Shown here one piece after another: positions 9,163 to 19,044 of a stretch of DNA of 64,000 nucleotides. How positions within the stretch are numbered: position 1 is the stretch's first letter; the number at the start of each line of letters is the position of its first letter. The position numbers were made by a program, and so were the translations under genes. This stretch comes from Saprospiraceae bacterium UBA1994 (GTDB lineage: Bacteria > Bacteroidota > Bacteroidia > Chitinophagales > Saprospiraceae): the NCBI GenBank assembly GCA_002335865.1, contig DDCY01000017.1, positions 1 through 64,000 on the forward strand, given 5' to 3'. The notes under the pieces are model-generated. The model saw nothing but the letters and a program-made list of their open reading frames with translations, ran no database searches and had not been told where the DNA came from.

Positions 9163-9601
9163 TACTCCTCTTAATATATGATATTCGTAAAGATAGAAAT
9201 ATATAAGGTGCCGCTCTAATAGGAAGTGGTCAGCTATTAAAAATTAGCATTACAATAAATAAGATGGCTTCACCAGCAATACAAACTAACAATAAAGCAA
9301 CTCACCTCCACAGTAAACACCTATTAAAGAAGTTGATTTTTATAGCGTTAAAGAAAAGTATTTAACCCTTTCGAATAAAATTCACTTTAAAAAACCATTT
9401 ATACTTCTATTGGTCATCGTTTCTTTAAATAATTAAGTCACCCAAAACATAACAACTGTTTGGTTGTCTGATACACCCATGATAATAATTAAAATAAGTA
9501 AACAACTGAAAATCATTAAGTAATACCTTATTTTCCTATTTTTGCGAAGGCTGAAAATATATTATCTAATTTTATAATGTGCCGCCTTAAAACATAGTTT
9601 T
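9163..9601. other. Divergent intergenic region before aroB
   Basis: These 439 bases separate two divergent genes. I see no gene or RNA; only AT-rich DNA and a -7-like box for aroB at the right-hand end. Confidence 0.6.
9537..9544 (+). promoter_or_regulatory. Probable -7 box of the aroB promoter
   Basis: TATTTTTG matches TAnnTTTG, 57 bases before the aroB ATG. No clear TTTG lies at the expected -33 distance, so this is a partial match. Confidence 0.45.
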
Positions 9602-10669
9602 ATGTCAATAATCACAGCGACAAATATAGAGTGCAAGGACTACACAATCCACTTTAATAGCTGGGATCAACTATCCACATCCATCAATAATAATAACTAC
9701 TCTAAGGTAATATGTATCGTCGACGACAATACCCAAAGTCATTGCTTGCCTATCCTAGAACAAAAGATTCAGAAACAGTTAAATATCATAATAATAAAGT
9801 CAGGTGAAAAATATAAGACAATAGATACTTGTACTAAAATCTGGAAAGAAATGATGAATCTTGGTGCTGATAGGTATAGTGTTGTGATTACACTCGGTGG
9901 TGGCGTAGTAGGTGATATGGGAGGGTTCTGTGCAGCGACTTATATGCGTGGTATGTCATTTGTACATGTTCCTACTACATTGCTCTCACAAGTAGACTCT
10001 GCAGTAGGGGGTAAGCTAGGTGTAGATCTCGATGGATATAAAAACATGATAGGCCTTATACTAAATCCTGATGCTGTTTACATTTTTCCTGAGTTCATAA
10101 GAAGTCTACCTAACAGAGAGTTATTCAGTGGATTTGCTGAAATGATCAAACATGCTCTCATCTCAGACAACAGTCTATGGAATGAAATAAAAGCCATCAA
10201 CCCTCTAACACACGATGACTGGAAAGAAGACATTTTCAAATCCGTCTACGTAAAATATAAGATCACAGAGGAAGATCCACAGGAACGAGAAATTAGAAAA
10301 AAGTTGAACTTTGGACATACAGTTGGTCACGCCATCGAAAGTGAAAATCTAAAGTATGAATTTCCATTACTTCATGGAGAGGCTATAGCAATAGGTATGA
10401 TATGTGAATGTCATATATCACATCAAAAAGGAATTCTTTCCATAGAGTCTCTTGCTGAGGTCACACAAGTAATACTGGATCTATATGATAGACATCCAGA
10501 GACTGTCGCTGAAAAAGAAAACATAATTTCAAACACTCGACATGATAAAAAGAACAAAGGCGGAGTCATAAAGTGTACCTTACTTAATGCTCTAGGTAAT
10601 GCAATCTTCGATCAAGAAATATCAAAAAGAGAGATAAAAATAGCGCTTGAGTATTACGAAGGTTTATAG
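9602..10669 (+). CDS. aroB: 3-dehydroquinate synthase
   Basis: This NAD- and metal-dependent enzyme converts DAHP to 3-dehydroquinate, the second shikimate step. The 355 residues carry GGGVVGDMGGF (99-109, NAD binding), PTTLLSQVDSAVGGK (124-138), FAEMIKH with the metal-ligand glutamate E180, NFGHTVGHAIE (236-246) and LHGE (257-260). Length and motif order are normal for the family. It is cytosolic and monocistronic, with a possible -7 box upstream and a strong terminator downstream. Its product feeds AroQ, encoded at 2.5 kb. Confidence 0.96.
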   Translation: MSIITATNIECKDYTIHFNSWDQLSTSINNNNYSKVICIVDDNTQSHCLPILEQKIQKQLNIIIIKSGEKYKTIDTCTKIWKEMMNLGADRYSVVITLGGGVVGDMGGFCAATYMRGMSFVHVPTTLLSQVDSAVGGKLGVDLDGYKNMIGLILNPDAVYIFPEFIRSLPNRELFSGFAEMIKHALISDNSLWNEIKAINPLTHDDWKEDIFKSVYVKYKITEEDPQEREIRKKLNFGHTVGHAIESENLKYEFPLLHGEAIAIGMICECHISHQKGILSIESLAEVTQVILDLYDRHPETVAEKENIISNTRHDKKNKGGVIKCTLLNALGNAIFDQEISKREIKIALEYYEGL

Positions 10670-10694
10670 AATTTTATTTTTAACGACACTCATA

Positions 10695-10732
10695 AAAAAG
10701 AGACAACCACAAAGTGATTGTCTCTTTTTTTT
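10695..10732. terminator. Bidirectional terminator between aroB and ompH
   Basis: A 16-bp stem with one C-A mismatch (10695-10710 with 10714-10729) has a 3-base loop. It has A-runs on its left and T-runs on its right, so it can stop transcription from both convergent genes. Confidence 0.85.
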
Positions 10733-10751
10733 ATATGCTTTGGCCAGAAAA

Positions 10752-11285
10752 TTATATACCAATTTTTGCCTTTACTAATGCCATGATATCGTCACTTTCT
10801 GCAGCGTGTACTAGTACTCCACTTCCTGACTCAAATATCATTGTATAGTCACCCTCTTTCCCAACTTGTTCAATCGCAACTTTTACTTTGTCAATAAGTG
10901 GCTTATATAAAGATTGTCTTTTTTGTGCGAGGAGTGTTTGTACCTCTTGCTCGTAAGCTTGTATATCTTGCTGCTCTTTGCCTAGCTCTCCTTCTTTCTG
11001 TTGCATCTCAATCTTATTGAGCTCACCTTTATTCGCTTGCTCAGCATATGCTAGATACTTCGCCTCAAATACTTGTACCATATCCTGTCCTTTTTTCATA
11101 AGACCTTCTTGGTATGTTTGTATTTGAGAGTCAGCACTTTTCATCTCTGGCATCTCTACCATAAGCAATTGTGAGTTAATATGAGCAAATTTCTGTGCAG
11201 ATACTGATGTGATACTAGCTACTGATAATAGAGCTATAATTGCGTAGTTTAATATTGATTTCATATTCTGTTTTTTGTTATCCAT
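10752..11285 (-). CDS. OmpH/Skp-family periplasmic chaperone
   Basis: Skp-type chaperones hold unfolded outer-membrane proteins in the periplasm and hand them to BamA. The longest frame is 177 residues. A second ATG at 11264 gives MKSILNYAIIALLSVASITSVSAQ, a cleaner signal peptide than the full frame, so the start may be residue 8. The mature part begins KFAHINSQLLMVEMP and contains a long Lys/Glu/Gln-rich coiled coil (about 45-125), the tentacle helices of Skp, and ends with the sheet region YTMIFESGSGVLVHAAE. It lies 76 bases downstream of bamA on the same strand, the usual Bacteroidota order. Confidence 0.92.
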   Translation of the reverse strand: MDNKKQNMKSILNYAIIALLSVASITSVSAQKFAHINSQLLMVEMPEMKSADSQIQTYQEGLMKKGQDMVQVFEAKYLAYAEQANKGELNKIEMQQKEGELGKEQQDIQAYEQEVQTLLAQKRQSLYKPLIDKVKVAIEQVGKEGDYTMIFESGSGVLVHAAESDDIMALVKAKIGI

Positions 11286-11361
11286 ATAAGTGTTAAACCT
11301 TAATAATATTATTTGCTTTCTTTTATGCCTCTAGTTAATATAGGTTTAATAAACGCTAGAC

Positions 11362-14049
11362 TTACTCTGGCTCAAATCCTAATATGATACTAAATTTACC
11401 ATATTGTCCTGCAGTGGCATTAAGTCCAAGTTCTTTGTCGAAACCCCATCCATAGTCAAACCCCAATAGTCCAAACATGGGTAAGAATATTCTCGCGCCA
11501 AACCCAGCAGATCTTCTCATATCAAACGGATTGAAGTCATCAAAAGACCCCCAACTATTTCCACCTTGTAGAAAGGATAATAAATATATAGAAGAATTTG
11601 GATTAAGGGATAGTGGGTATCGAAGTTCCATGGTAAATTTATCATAGACCGTCGCTCCACCTTGACGATTTTGAATAAGGTCGCTTGTCTCATACCCCCT
11701 TAAGGAAATAATATCCTTACCCGTAATACCAGAACTTTGATTACTTAATCCGTCACCTCCCAACTCAAATCTTTCAAAAGGAGAGTAACCAATTTCATCA
11801 TTGTAAGTTCCTAGTACACCAAGCTTAGCCTTAGCGGCGATTACGAATTTGCCGTAAACATTAAAATACCACTCTGAGTCAAATCTCCATTTGTGATATT
11901 CTAACCATTCAAATTTTTTCGCATTCTCAATACTCTGTACTTCTGATAATATTTCCGCTCTCGTAGGCGGAACAGCGGGACCATATTCTAATGTAAGATC
12001 TTTTTCTACTTGTAGAATTTCTGCCTCGGAAAGTTGGTAATAGTCGTCTCCCCTAAATAATGAATAAGGCGGAGTTACTTGTATCGAAAGTGAAACTCTA
12101 GATCCTCGTCTTGGGTACAACGGGTCACTTACAGAGCTACGAGTAAATGTCTGCTTAAGACTAAAGTTGTTGAAGCTTCCTTCCTTTATCGCAATGTTTC
12201 TTCCATTTTCTTGAACAAAGAAACCTCCTCTGTCATAATCCTCTAATGTGATACGCTCTAAATTAAGAGTGGTATTCGACACAAAGAAATCATCTGGCCA
12301 CTTGAGTTGTGTTCCTAATCCCACAAACCCTCTAGTAATCTTGAGAGATCCACTACCTAGTGTACTATAATCAAAAGCTGAATGAACCATACCAACAGTA
12401 AAACTATTCGGCTTCTTACCTCCCAACCAGGGCTCTGTTAGTGAGAAGTTATATGACCTAAAGAATCTACTATTAGATTGTGCTCGGAGAGATAATTTCT
12501 GTCCATCACCTTGGGGTAGTGGACTCCATGAGCTACGGCTTCTGATATTAGCTAGTGAGAAATTATTGAATGTAACACCAAGCGTACCGATCAGTCCGTT
12601 GAATCCGCCGTATCCAGCAGATAACTCCAACTGATCTGCAGGTCTTTCTTCTACCGTATATGCAATATCAACAGTACCTCTACCTTGATTTACAGGCGTC
12701 TGTATATCTAAACTTTCAGGATTAAAATATCCTAACCCGATAATCTGTCTTTGAGATCTAATTATGTCGGTTCTACTGAATTTCTGACCAGGCTTAGTTC
12801 TTAACTCTCTTCGGATTACATGCTCATTGGTTCGGTCATTACCTGCAATAGTTACTTTATCTACAACAAACTGCGGCCCTTCGAATATGCGCATCTCTAA
12901 ATCAATAGAATCGTTTTCGATAGCAACCTCAACGGGCCTCACATCGAATCCTAAGTATCCATCATCAAGAAACAGTGATGATATATCACGTCCATCTTGG
13001 CTAAACCTTAATCTATTTTCCAATAGCTCAGGGTTATATATGTCTCCTCGCTCTATACCTAGCACCCTGGTTAACTGATTGTCGCTATAAAGCGAATTTC
13101 CCTTCCATATTATATTTCTAAAAAAGTATCTATTGCCCTCTTTAATATCCAACTCTACCATGATATCACCATCTACCTCACGGTATACCGTGTCTTTTAT
13201 TATTTTAGCATCACGGAACCCTTCTTTATTGTAATGTACAATCACGTCCTTCTTGTCCTGTTCGTAACCTGATTCTATGAATTTTGTCTTCCGGAACCAA
13301 GTGCCTTTCCTCTTAGTATTATGCATCTTTTTTCTCACCTTACGATCACTTATGTTCTCGTTACCATTGATGACAATGTCTTCTACCTTTACACGATCCT
13401 TAGTGTCAATTTCAAATTCTAACCGAACAGTATTCTTTTTTGTATTGTCAATGACCTCTTTTACTTTCACTTCGGTATCAAGTTTACCTTTCTCCATGTA
13501 ATGTTCCTTGATCTTATCTGTTACTAGTCTTTTTTGATCTTCAGTAACAATACCCCCCTTACTCATTACACCATTTACGATATCATTGAGATCGTCATGG
13601 TGAGATTTTTTTACGCCAGAATAAGAATATCTAGATAGTACGGGTCTCTCTTTAAGAATCATCTGAAGGAATACTACTTTACCTTCAAATCTCTCGGCAA
13701 TGATCTGTACATCTTCAAACAGCCTAAGTTTCCAAAGGGATTTAATGGCTTTCGGTATCAATGTTCCGGGAATCTGTATCTTATCACCTTCACGAAACCC
13801 AGCGAGCGACTTGATCGCGTTACGGTCCCTATTGACTGCACCAACGATATTGATACCTCCAATCTCATAGGTCCCTTGCAGCTCATTATCCAAGAGAGGA
13901 AGGTCCTGCTGTGAATAATCGATAATTGGCATCGTATCTTTCACTGCGGTGCTGCTATCTTGTTGTGCACATAATATATTGGCCAGAGCCACTAATACCA
14001 CAGTCAAAACAAGGGAATAATAGTATCTTATCTTATGCATATATCTCAT
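11362..14049 (-). CDS. bamA: Outer-membrane protein assembly factor BamA (Omp85)
   Basis: BamA is the central beta-barrel insertase of the outer membrane. The 895 residues begin with a signal peptide ending near ANILCAQ, followed by POTRA repeats over about residues 55-470. Examples are the region around GGINIVGAVNRD, the segment VEDIVINGNENISDRKVRKK, and VDKVTIAGNDRTNEHVIRRE. A 16-strand barrel follows from about 475 to the C-terminus and ends KFSIILGFEPE. A charged insertion of about 60 residues lies in the barrel (around YYQLSEAEILQVEK), as seen in relatives. Two in-frame ATGs (14049 and 14040) are both possible starts. It is followed by the Skp-like gene. Confidence 0.96.
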   Translation of the reverse strand: MRYMHKIRYYYSLVLTVVLVALANILCAQQDSSTAVKDTMPIIDYSQQDLPLLDNELQGTYEIGGINIVGAVNRDRNAIKSLAGFREGDKIQIPGTLIPKAIKSLWKLRLFEDVQIIAERFEGKVVFLQMILKERPVLSRYSYSGVKKSHHDDLNDIVNGVMSKGGIVTEDQKRLVTDKIKEHYMEKGKLDTEVKVKEVIDNTKKNTVRLEFEIDTKDRVKVEDIVINGNENISDRKVRKKMHNTKRKGTWFRKTKFIESGYEQDKKDVIVHYNKEGFRDAKIIKDTVYREVDGDIMVELDIKEGNRYFFRNIIWKGNSLYSDNQLTRVLGIERGDIYNPELLENRLRFSQDGRDISSLFLDDGYLGFDVRPVEVAIENDSIDLEMRIFEGPQFVVDKVTIAGNDRTNEHVIRRELRTKPGQKFSRTDIIRSQRQIIGLGYFNPESLDIQTPVNQGRGTVDIAYTVEERPADQLELSAGYGGFNGLIGTLGVTFNNFSLANIRSRSSWSPLPQGDGQKLSLRAQSNSRFFRSYNFSLTEPWLGGKKPNSFTVGMVHSAFDYSTLGSGSLKITRGFVGLGTQLKWPDDFFVSNTTLNLERITLEDYDRGGFFVQENGRNIAIKEGSFNNFSLKQTFTRSSVSDPLYPRRGSRVSLSIQVTPPYSLFRGDDYYQLSEAEILQVEKDLTLEYGPAVPPTRAEILSEVQSIENAKKFEWLEYHKWRFDSEWYFNVYGKFVIAAKAKLGVLGTYNDEIGYSPFERFELGGDGLSNQSSGITGKDIISLRGYETSDLIQNRQGGATVYDKFTMELRYPLSLNPNSSIYLLSFLQGGNSWGSFDDFNPFDMRRSAGFGARIFLPMFGLLGFDYGWGFDKELGLNATAGQYGKFSIILGFEPE

Positions 14050-14295
14050 CGAAAATTGGTGTAATATTAACTATAGTATTACATAATTACATTGGAATCG
14101 CTACCTATTTAACCTGACTTTAGGATTAGTTTGGCAAAAAATATGCTTTTAGCCCAAAATCTGTTGATTTCAAGACAGTTCAAACACTGGCAATGGTCTT
14201 CTTTGCTCAATTTTAGATATCAAGCCTCAAATCATAAACGTAAACGATTGTGTATTTTTATTCTCTAATTCAGAAGACACATTATTTAGAATCAT

Positions 14296-15393
14296 CTACA
14301 TCTGAGCAATTGCCTTTTTTGCCGCCTTTACTAACTCTGGACCACTATATATAAGTCCAGAATAGATCTGAACTAGAGATGCTCCTGCCCTAATTTTATC
14401 TACAGCGTCTTGTCCACTACATATACCCCCTACTCCGATGATAGGAAATGAACCATTACTCTTATGATGTAGATACCTGATAACTTCTGTCGCTCTATCT
14501 GTAAGGGGCGCTCCGCTAAGTCCACCAGGACCTATAGATTCTACTTTCTTAGCGCTTTTAGACAAACCTTTTCTACTTATAGTTGTGTTTGTTGCTATTA
14601 GTCCCGTTATGCCCGTCTCATCTACTAGTTCAATAATATCGTTAAGTTGTCCCTCGGTGAGGTCTGGTGCTATCTTAAGAAATAATGGCTTCTTATCCTT
14701 GTTACGTTTTGTCAACGCATTGAGAATTATAGATAAAGGCTTCTTATCTTGAAGCTCTCTAAGTCCTGGTGTGTTAGGCGAACTTACGTTTACCACGAAA
14801 TAGTCGACTAGGTTGTATAATTTCTCAAAACAGACAATATAATCGTCAACTGCATTTTCATTAGGCGTAATCTTGTTCTTTCCTATATTCCCTCCGAGTA
14901 TACAGTTGTCTGGCTTGCCGTGCTTACGAATTCGATCCACCAAAGCGTCTACTCCATCATTATTGAAACCCATTCGGTTTATAATTCCTTTGTCTTCAGA
15001 CACTCTAAATAACCTTGGTTTTGGATTACCTCCTTGTGGTAGTGGAGTCACAGTACCAATTTCAACAAAACCGAAGCCCAATTTACTCATGTCGTGATAG
15101 TACTTTCCATCTTTATCGAACCCCGCCGCTAAACCAACAGCATTGGGAAATGTAAGGCCGTCTATCGTTACAGCAGAATCTTTACTCTCGTAACCAAACA
15201 TTTGTTTGGTTATCCAGCCACCGCCAGGCATAGAAAGTAGCATCTTAAATAGGCTTACAGTAATATTATGTGCTTTCTCAGGAACGAATCTGAATAAAAT
15301 CGGCTTTAGTATATATCTGTACAAGGTTCTTTGGCGTTTTCTGTCTAGAAAATGATTTCTCCTCAAATGTAACCACTCACGCACATTACACAT
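14296..15393 (-). CDS. pyrD: Dihydroorotate dehydrogenase (quinone), class 2
   Basis: This enzyme oxidises dihydroorotate to orotate in pyrimidine synthesis, passing electrons to the quinone pool at the inner membrane. FMN- and substrate-binding segments are clear: GLAAGFDKDGK, EIGTVTPLPQGGNPKPRLF, NRMGFNNDG, NVSSPNTPGLR (serine class 2 active site), ATNTTISR and the phosphate-binding VGGICSG with IYSGLIY. The ATG at 15393 gives 365 residues, about 20 longer than usual. A TTG at 15324 would start LYRYILKPILFRF, which aligns better with family N-termini and gives 342 residues. The start is therefore uncertain. It is divergent from the next gene. Confidence 0.95.
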   Translation of the reverse strand: MCNVREWLHLRRNHFLDRKRQRTLYRYILKPILFRFVPEKAHNITVSLFKMLLSMPGGGWITKQMFGYESKDSAVTIDGLTFPNAVGLAAGFDKDGKYYHDMSKLGFGFVEIGTVTPLPQGGNPKPRLFRVSEDKGIINRMGFNNDGVDALVDRIRKHGKPDNCILGGNIGKNKITPNENAVDDYIVCFEKLYNLVDYFVVNVSSPNTPGLRELQDKKPLSIILNALTKRNKDKKPLFLKIAPDLTEGQLNDIIELVDETGITGLIATNTTISRKGLSKSAKKVESIGPGGLSGAPLTDRATEVIRYLHHKSNGSFPIIGVGGICSGQDAVDKIRAGASLVQIYSGLIYSGPELVKAAKKAIAQM

Positions 15394-15489
15394 AGTTTTT
15401 AAATATGTAATGCTCTGTTAATAATTATTGTATAGATTATCACCAACTTTGTAGGATCATAATCTTATGATGCCCTATTTTGAATATAT

Positions 15490-16005
15490 ATGCAAGACAA
15501 CACAAAACCCGTAACCGTAAGTGAGTTGCTCCAATTTTTTCCGGAAGTAGACCTTCCTGTGGTATTTACCGATGAGACTCTTAATGTATTCTCATGCGAA
15601 AACGCCCCAATTCCTAATACTATCTTACAAACTGTCATTTCAAAATGGGAAGGTGAACTTGATGAATACACAGAAATCGTTCCTTGTGTGCTAATAGATA
15701 GTAATGAAGATTACCACGCTCTCGTATATTGGAAAGGTGGCCTGCTCAAATATGAATTTATACTCCTCACTATAGACGCCAGAGTTGAAACGCCTACAAT
15801 GATCAGTCGTAAGGTTATCGGCAGTACAGTCACAGAAAACAAAATCATCAAAAAATCTTTCGCTAGTATTGATCCAGACATGATTATACATATCATTGCC
15901 GGTGCGGGATCTACAGAAGGTGAATATAGTGCTGATCAAAGTCAAGCATTTACAATGGAGATACAGACTACAGGAGATATACTTTTCTCATTTGGAGACG
16001 ATTAG
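15490..16005 (+). CDS. Hypothetical protein, 171 residues
   Basis: I do not recognise this family. The product is small, acidic (ending FGDD) and has no signal peptide or membrane helix, so it is probably cytosolic. It appears to be a mixed alpha/beta protein. An N-terminal segment reads VSELLQFFPEVDLPVVFTDE, and a central block holds ALVYWKGGLLKYEFILLTID. The frame is intact with an ATG start and has the same codon flavour as its neighbours, which supports a real gene. It is divergent from pyrD (96-base gap) and lies upstream of RNase R with no evident coupling. Confidence 0.7.
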   Translation: MQDNTKPVTVSELLQFFPEVDLPVVFTDETLNVFSCENAPIPNTILQTVISKWEGELDEYTEIVPCVLIDSNEDYHALVYWKGGLLKYEFILLTIDARVETPTMISRKVIGSTVTENKIIKKSFASIDPDMIIHIIAGAGSTEGEYSADQSQAFTMEIQTTGDILFSFGDD

Positions 16006-16288
16006 GTATCGTCTAACTTTACTCCTAGGCAATAAATTGACGAATATGACTAAAAAACGTCTGGATTTTTGATATTTATTTTCTAGAAATTAAACATTGA
16101 AAACCGGAATTTTCGGTGATAAATCAATAAGATCATTGGCTATTTTCAAAGAAAACAATTAATAAAAACACAATATTAAAAGGAAGAAAACAAAACTTCC
16201 TAATACACAGCAGAATAAATCAAACTGTTGAGTGGGCACTAAAAAGTCCATAATAGAATGCAGCCGCAAGGCACTAAACACAATAACA

Positions 16289-18475
16289 ATGAAACACAAC
16301 AAACAAGGCTCAAGAAGAAGAGTACAAAAATCATCTCTCTCTCGAAAAGACCTTATAAAAACATTATCAAAGTTTTTCGCTGAAAATAAGCGAAAGTATT
16401 TTAACGCTAGAAGTATTATATCTAAACTAGATCTTAAAAACAGTAAAGACTCTGTGCAAAATGCACTCGAGTATATGTGCCAAGACAAATGGATAATGGC
16501 CGGATCAGATAATAAATTCACTTGGAATAATAACAATTCTATGGATCGCTCCCACAAAGTGCATCCTAAGAAAAGCTTCACCGGAAAAGTTGATATGACA
16601 AGAACTGGTGCCGGTTATATAATATCAGAAAATTACGATGAGGATATATTTGTACACCCAAAGAATCTTAAAGGTGCGATGAATAACGATATCGTGAGAG
16701 TAGAGATGTCTATAATTCCAGGCAAAAGAAAGCCTGAAGGAAAAATAACCGAAATCATAACCAGAGCACTCTCACAAGTACTCGGCACAATCAAAAATAA
16801 TGGAAACGTGTGGACTGTATACCCCGCATCTACTGAAGACATTCATGAGATACAAATCAAAGAAAAAAACCTCAACGGTGCTGAAGATGGCGATCATGTA
16901 TTATTAGGAATAACAAAGTGGGGTAAAAATCAACATCGAACATTTTATGGTAAGGTATTAGAAGTATTACAAAATCAATCTGACAATGATATTGCGATGC
17001 AATCTATCTTGTTAGATAATGGTTTTGAATTACATTTCCCTAAAGAAGTTATGGATGAAGCTGCTGCTATCTCCAGAGAAATAACAGCCAATGAGGTAGC
17101 ACGAAGAAGAGATATGCGTGGTACGACTACATTCACCATAGATCCTGAGACGGCAAAAGATTTCGATGATGCACTATCTTTCAAACAATTAGAAAATGGA
17201 AATTATGAGGTTGGTGTACACATAGCAGATGTAGCACATTACATAGAAGAAGGATCTGCTCTAGATAAGGAAGCCCTCAACAGATCCACTTCTGTATATC
17301 TGGTTGATAGAGTATTGCCGATGCTACCCGAAGAGTTATCCAACGACCTCTGTTCGCTCAACCCGAACGAAGATAAGTATACTTTCTCTGCAATATTTGA
17401 AATGAAGAAAAACGGTAAGATAAAATCTGAATGGTTTGGTCGTACTGTGATTCATTCTAACAGAAGGTTCACTTATGAAGAAGCGCAAGAACGTCTAGAA
17501 AGCAAAAAAGGCGACTTCCAAGAAGAGCTCAATATCTTAAATAAAATTCATCACAACTTACGTGAACATAGATACAAAAATGGATCGATATCATTCGAAT
17601 CAGATGAGGTTCGGTTTATATTGGACGACAATGGTAAGCCTATCGACACTTATGTAAAAGAGCGGAAAGATGCACACATGTTAGTAGAGGATTTTATGCT
17701 TTTAGCCAATAGGTCGGTAGGGAAATATATATCCGAAAAAGATAAGATCGAAATTCCTTTTGTCTATAGAGTACACGACGAACCAAATCCAGATAAATTG
17801 ATTGATTTTGCAATATTCGCCAAGGCTTTGGGTTATAAGATGCATATCGATACTCCTACACAGATTGCTGAATCATTCAACGCATTGGCAGCAGCAGCTA
17901 AAGAAAATGAGCAGCTAAAAATGCTTGAACCTCTAGCAATCCGCACGATGTCTAAAGCCGAATATTCTTCAGAAAATATTGGACATTACGGATTAGGGTT
18001 TCAGTATTATTCTCACTTCACTTCTCCTATACGTAGATACTCCGATGTTCTTACACACCGTATACTTTTCAAAAACTTAGAACATAAAACTGGGCGTGTA
18101 GATAAAGATGAACTAGAGCAAATGTGTAAACACATATCTATTCAAGAGCGAAACGCTACACAAGCAGAAAGAGAATCGATCAAATACAAGCAAGTGGAAT
18201 ATATGGAAGATCAAATCGGAAATACATTCGATGGTCGAATTTCTGGTATGATAGAGAAAGGTATATTTGTAGAGTTACTAGATAGTAAGGCAGAAGGCCT
18301 TATCAAATTTAGCAGTCTAACAGAAAACTACGATGTAGCAGACAGTAGATTAGTGGCTGTGGGTAGACGTACAGGCGATGAAATTAAGATGGGTGATCGA
18401 GTACAAGTGAAAGTACTAGGCACAAATATCGACAATCGTTTGATTGATTTTGAGCTATTAAAAATGAACAACTAA
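16289..18475 (+). CDS. rnr: Ribonuclease R
   Basis: RNase R is a 3'-5' exoribonuclease that degrades structured RNA. From this ATG the protein has 728 residues. A basic N-terminus and a winged-helix-like segment come first, then cold-shock domains (for example GYIISENYDEDIFVHPKNL). The RNB catalytic domain carries the acidic cluster D285, D291, D293 and D294 in IDPETAKDFDDA and the segment VHIADVAHYIEEGS. A C-terminal S1 domain follows (FDGRISGMIEKGIFVELLD). The frame opens further upstream at a GTG (16232). I prefer the ATG at 16289 because it begins MKHNKQGSRRR, a typical basic N-terminus. A terminator follows directly. Confidence 0.95.
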   Translation: MKHNKQGSRRRVQKSSLSRKDLIKTLSKFFAENKRKYFNARSIISKLDLKNSKDSVQNALEYMCQDKWIMAGSDNKFTWNNNNSMDRSHKVHPKKSFTGKVDMTRTGAGYIISENYDEDIFVHPKNLKGAMNNDIVRVEMSIIPGKRKPEGKITEIITRALSQVLGTIKNNGNVWTVYPASTEDIHEIQIKEKNLNGAEDGDHVLLGITKWGKNQHRTFYGKVLEVLQNQSDNDIAMQSILLDNGFELHFPKEVMDEAAAISREITANEVARRRDMRGTTTFTIDPETAKDFDDALSFKQLENGNYEVGVHIADVAHYIEEGSALDKEALNRSTSVYLVDRVLPMLPEELSNDLCSLNPNEDKYTFSAIFEMKKNGKIKSEWFGRTVIHSNRRFTYEEAQERLESKKGDFQEELNILNKIHHNLREHRYKNGSISFESDEVRFILDDNGKPIDTYVKERKDAHMLVEDFMLLANRSVGKYISEKDKIEIPFVYRVHDEPNPDKLIDFAIFAKALGYKMHIDTPTQIAESFNALAAAAKENEQLKMLEPLAIRTMSKAEYSSENIGHYGLGFQYYSHFTSPIRRYSDVLTHRILFKNLEHKTGRVDKDELEQMCKHISIQERNATQAERESIKYKQVEYMEDQIGNTFDGRISGMIEKGIFVELLDSKAEGLIKFSSLTENYDVADSRLVAVGRRTGDEIKMGDRVQVKVLGTNIDNRLIDFELLKMNN

Positions 18476-18477
18476 TT

Positions 18478-18509
18478 AAATGGTCTAGCTAACAAGTCGG
18501 GCCGTTTTT
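18478..18509 (+). terminator. Terminator after rnr
   Basis: An 8-bp stem with two wobble pairs (18478-18485 with 18500-18507) is followed by TTTTTC. It starts three bases after the stop codon. Confidence 0.65.
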
Positions 18510-18547
18510 CTTACAATAATTTTCATACATCAATATACCTTTACAAC

Positions 18548-19039
18548 ATGATTATATCATCTATAGTAGCAGTAGCAGAAAATCGCGTGATCGGAAGTGA
18601 TAATGATATCCCTTGGAGACTATCTACGGATCTTAAGTATTTTAAAAAGAAGACGACTGGACATCATATCATTATGGGACGTAAGAGTTTTCTATCAATA
18701 GGAAAACCTCTACCCAACAGAACCAATGTAATCGTAACAAGAGATCCTTTCTTCATAGCAAGTAACTGTATCGTAGTACACTCTATACCAGAAGCTATAG
18801 AGGTTGCAAGGAGCAGAGGAGAGACAGAGGCTTTCATAACTGGCGGAGGTATGATCTACGAGCAAACAATGGAACTCGTAGATCAATTGTATATCACAGA
18901 AGTAAATGCCCAGCCCGAAGGTGATGTCTATTTCCCAAAAATCGATTTCTCACAATGGAAATTAATGTCAGAAGATCCTCGACAGAAAGGAGACCGTGAT
19001 GATCATAATTTTAACTTCAAAATCTACGAACGAAAATAA
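18548..19039 (+). CDS. folA: Dihydrofolate reductase
   Basis: This enzyme reduces dihydrofolate to tetrahydrofolate with NADPH. The 163 residues match the family length. Landmarks are SIVAVAENRVIGSDNDIPW, the catalytic acid D28 in WRLSTDLKYFK, the NADPH-binding IIMGRKSFLSIGKPLPNR, and FITGGGMIYEQTM. It is cytosolic. The next gene (DUF2851) starts five bases after its stop, so the two are one transcription unit. No thymidylate synthase gene is adjacent. Confidence 0.96.
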   Translation: MIISSIVAVAENRVIGSDNDIPWRLSTDLKYFKKKTTGHHIIMGRKSFLSIGKPLPNRTNVIVTRDPFFIASNCIVVHSIPEAIEVARSRGETEAFITGGGMIYEQTMELVDQLYITEVNAQPEGDVYFPKIDFSQWKLMSEDPRQKGDRDDHNFNFKIYERK

Positions 19040-19044
19040 AATAT

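Noticed and set aside
16159..16581. 140-codon minus-strand frame near the start of rnr
   Set aside because: It overlaps the rnr N-terminus and has no signal or family feature; it is a shadow.
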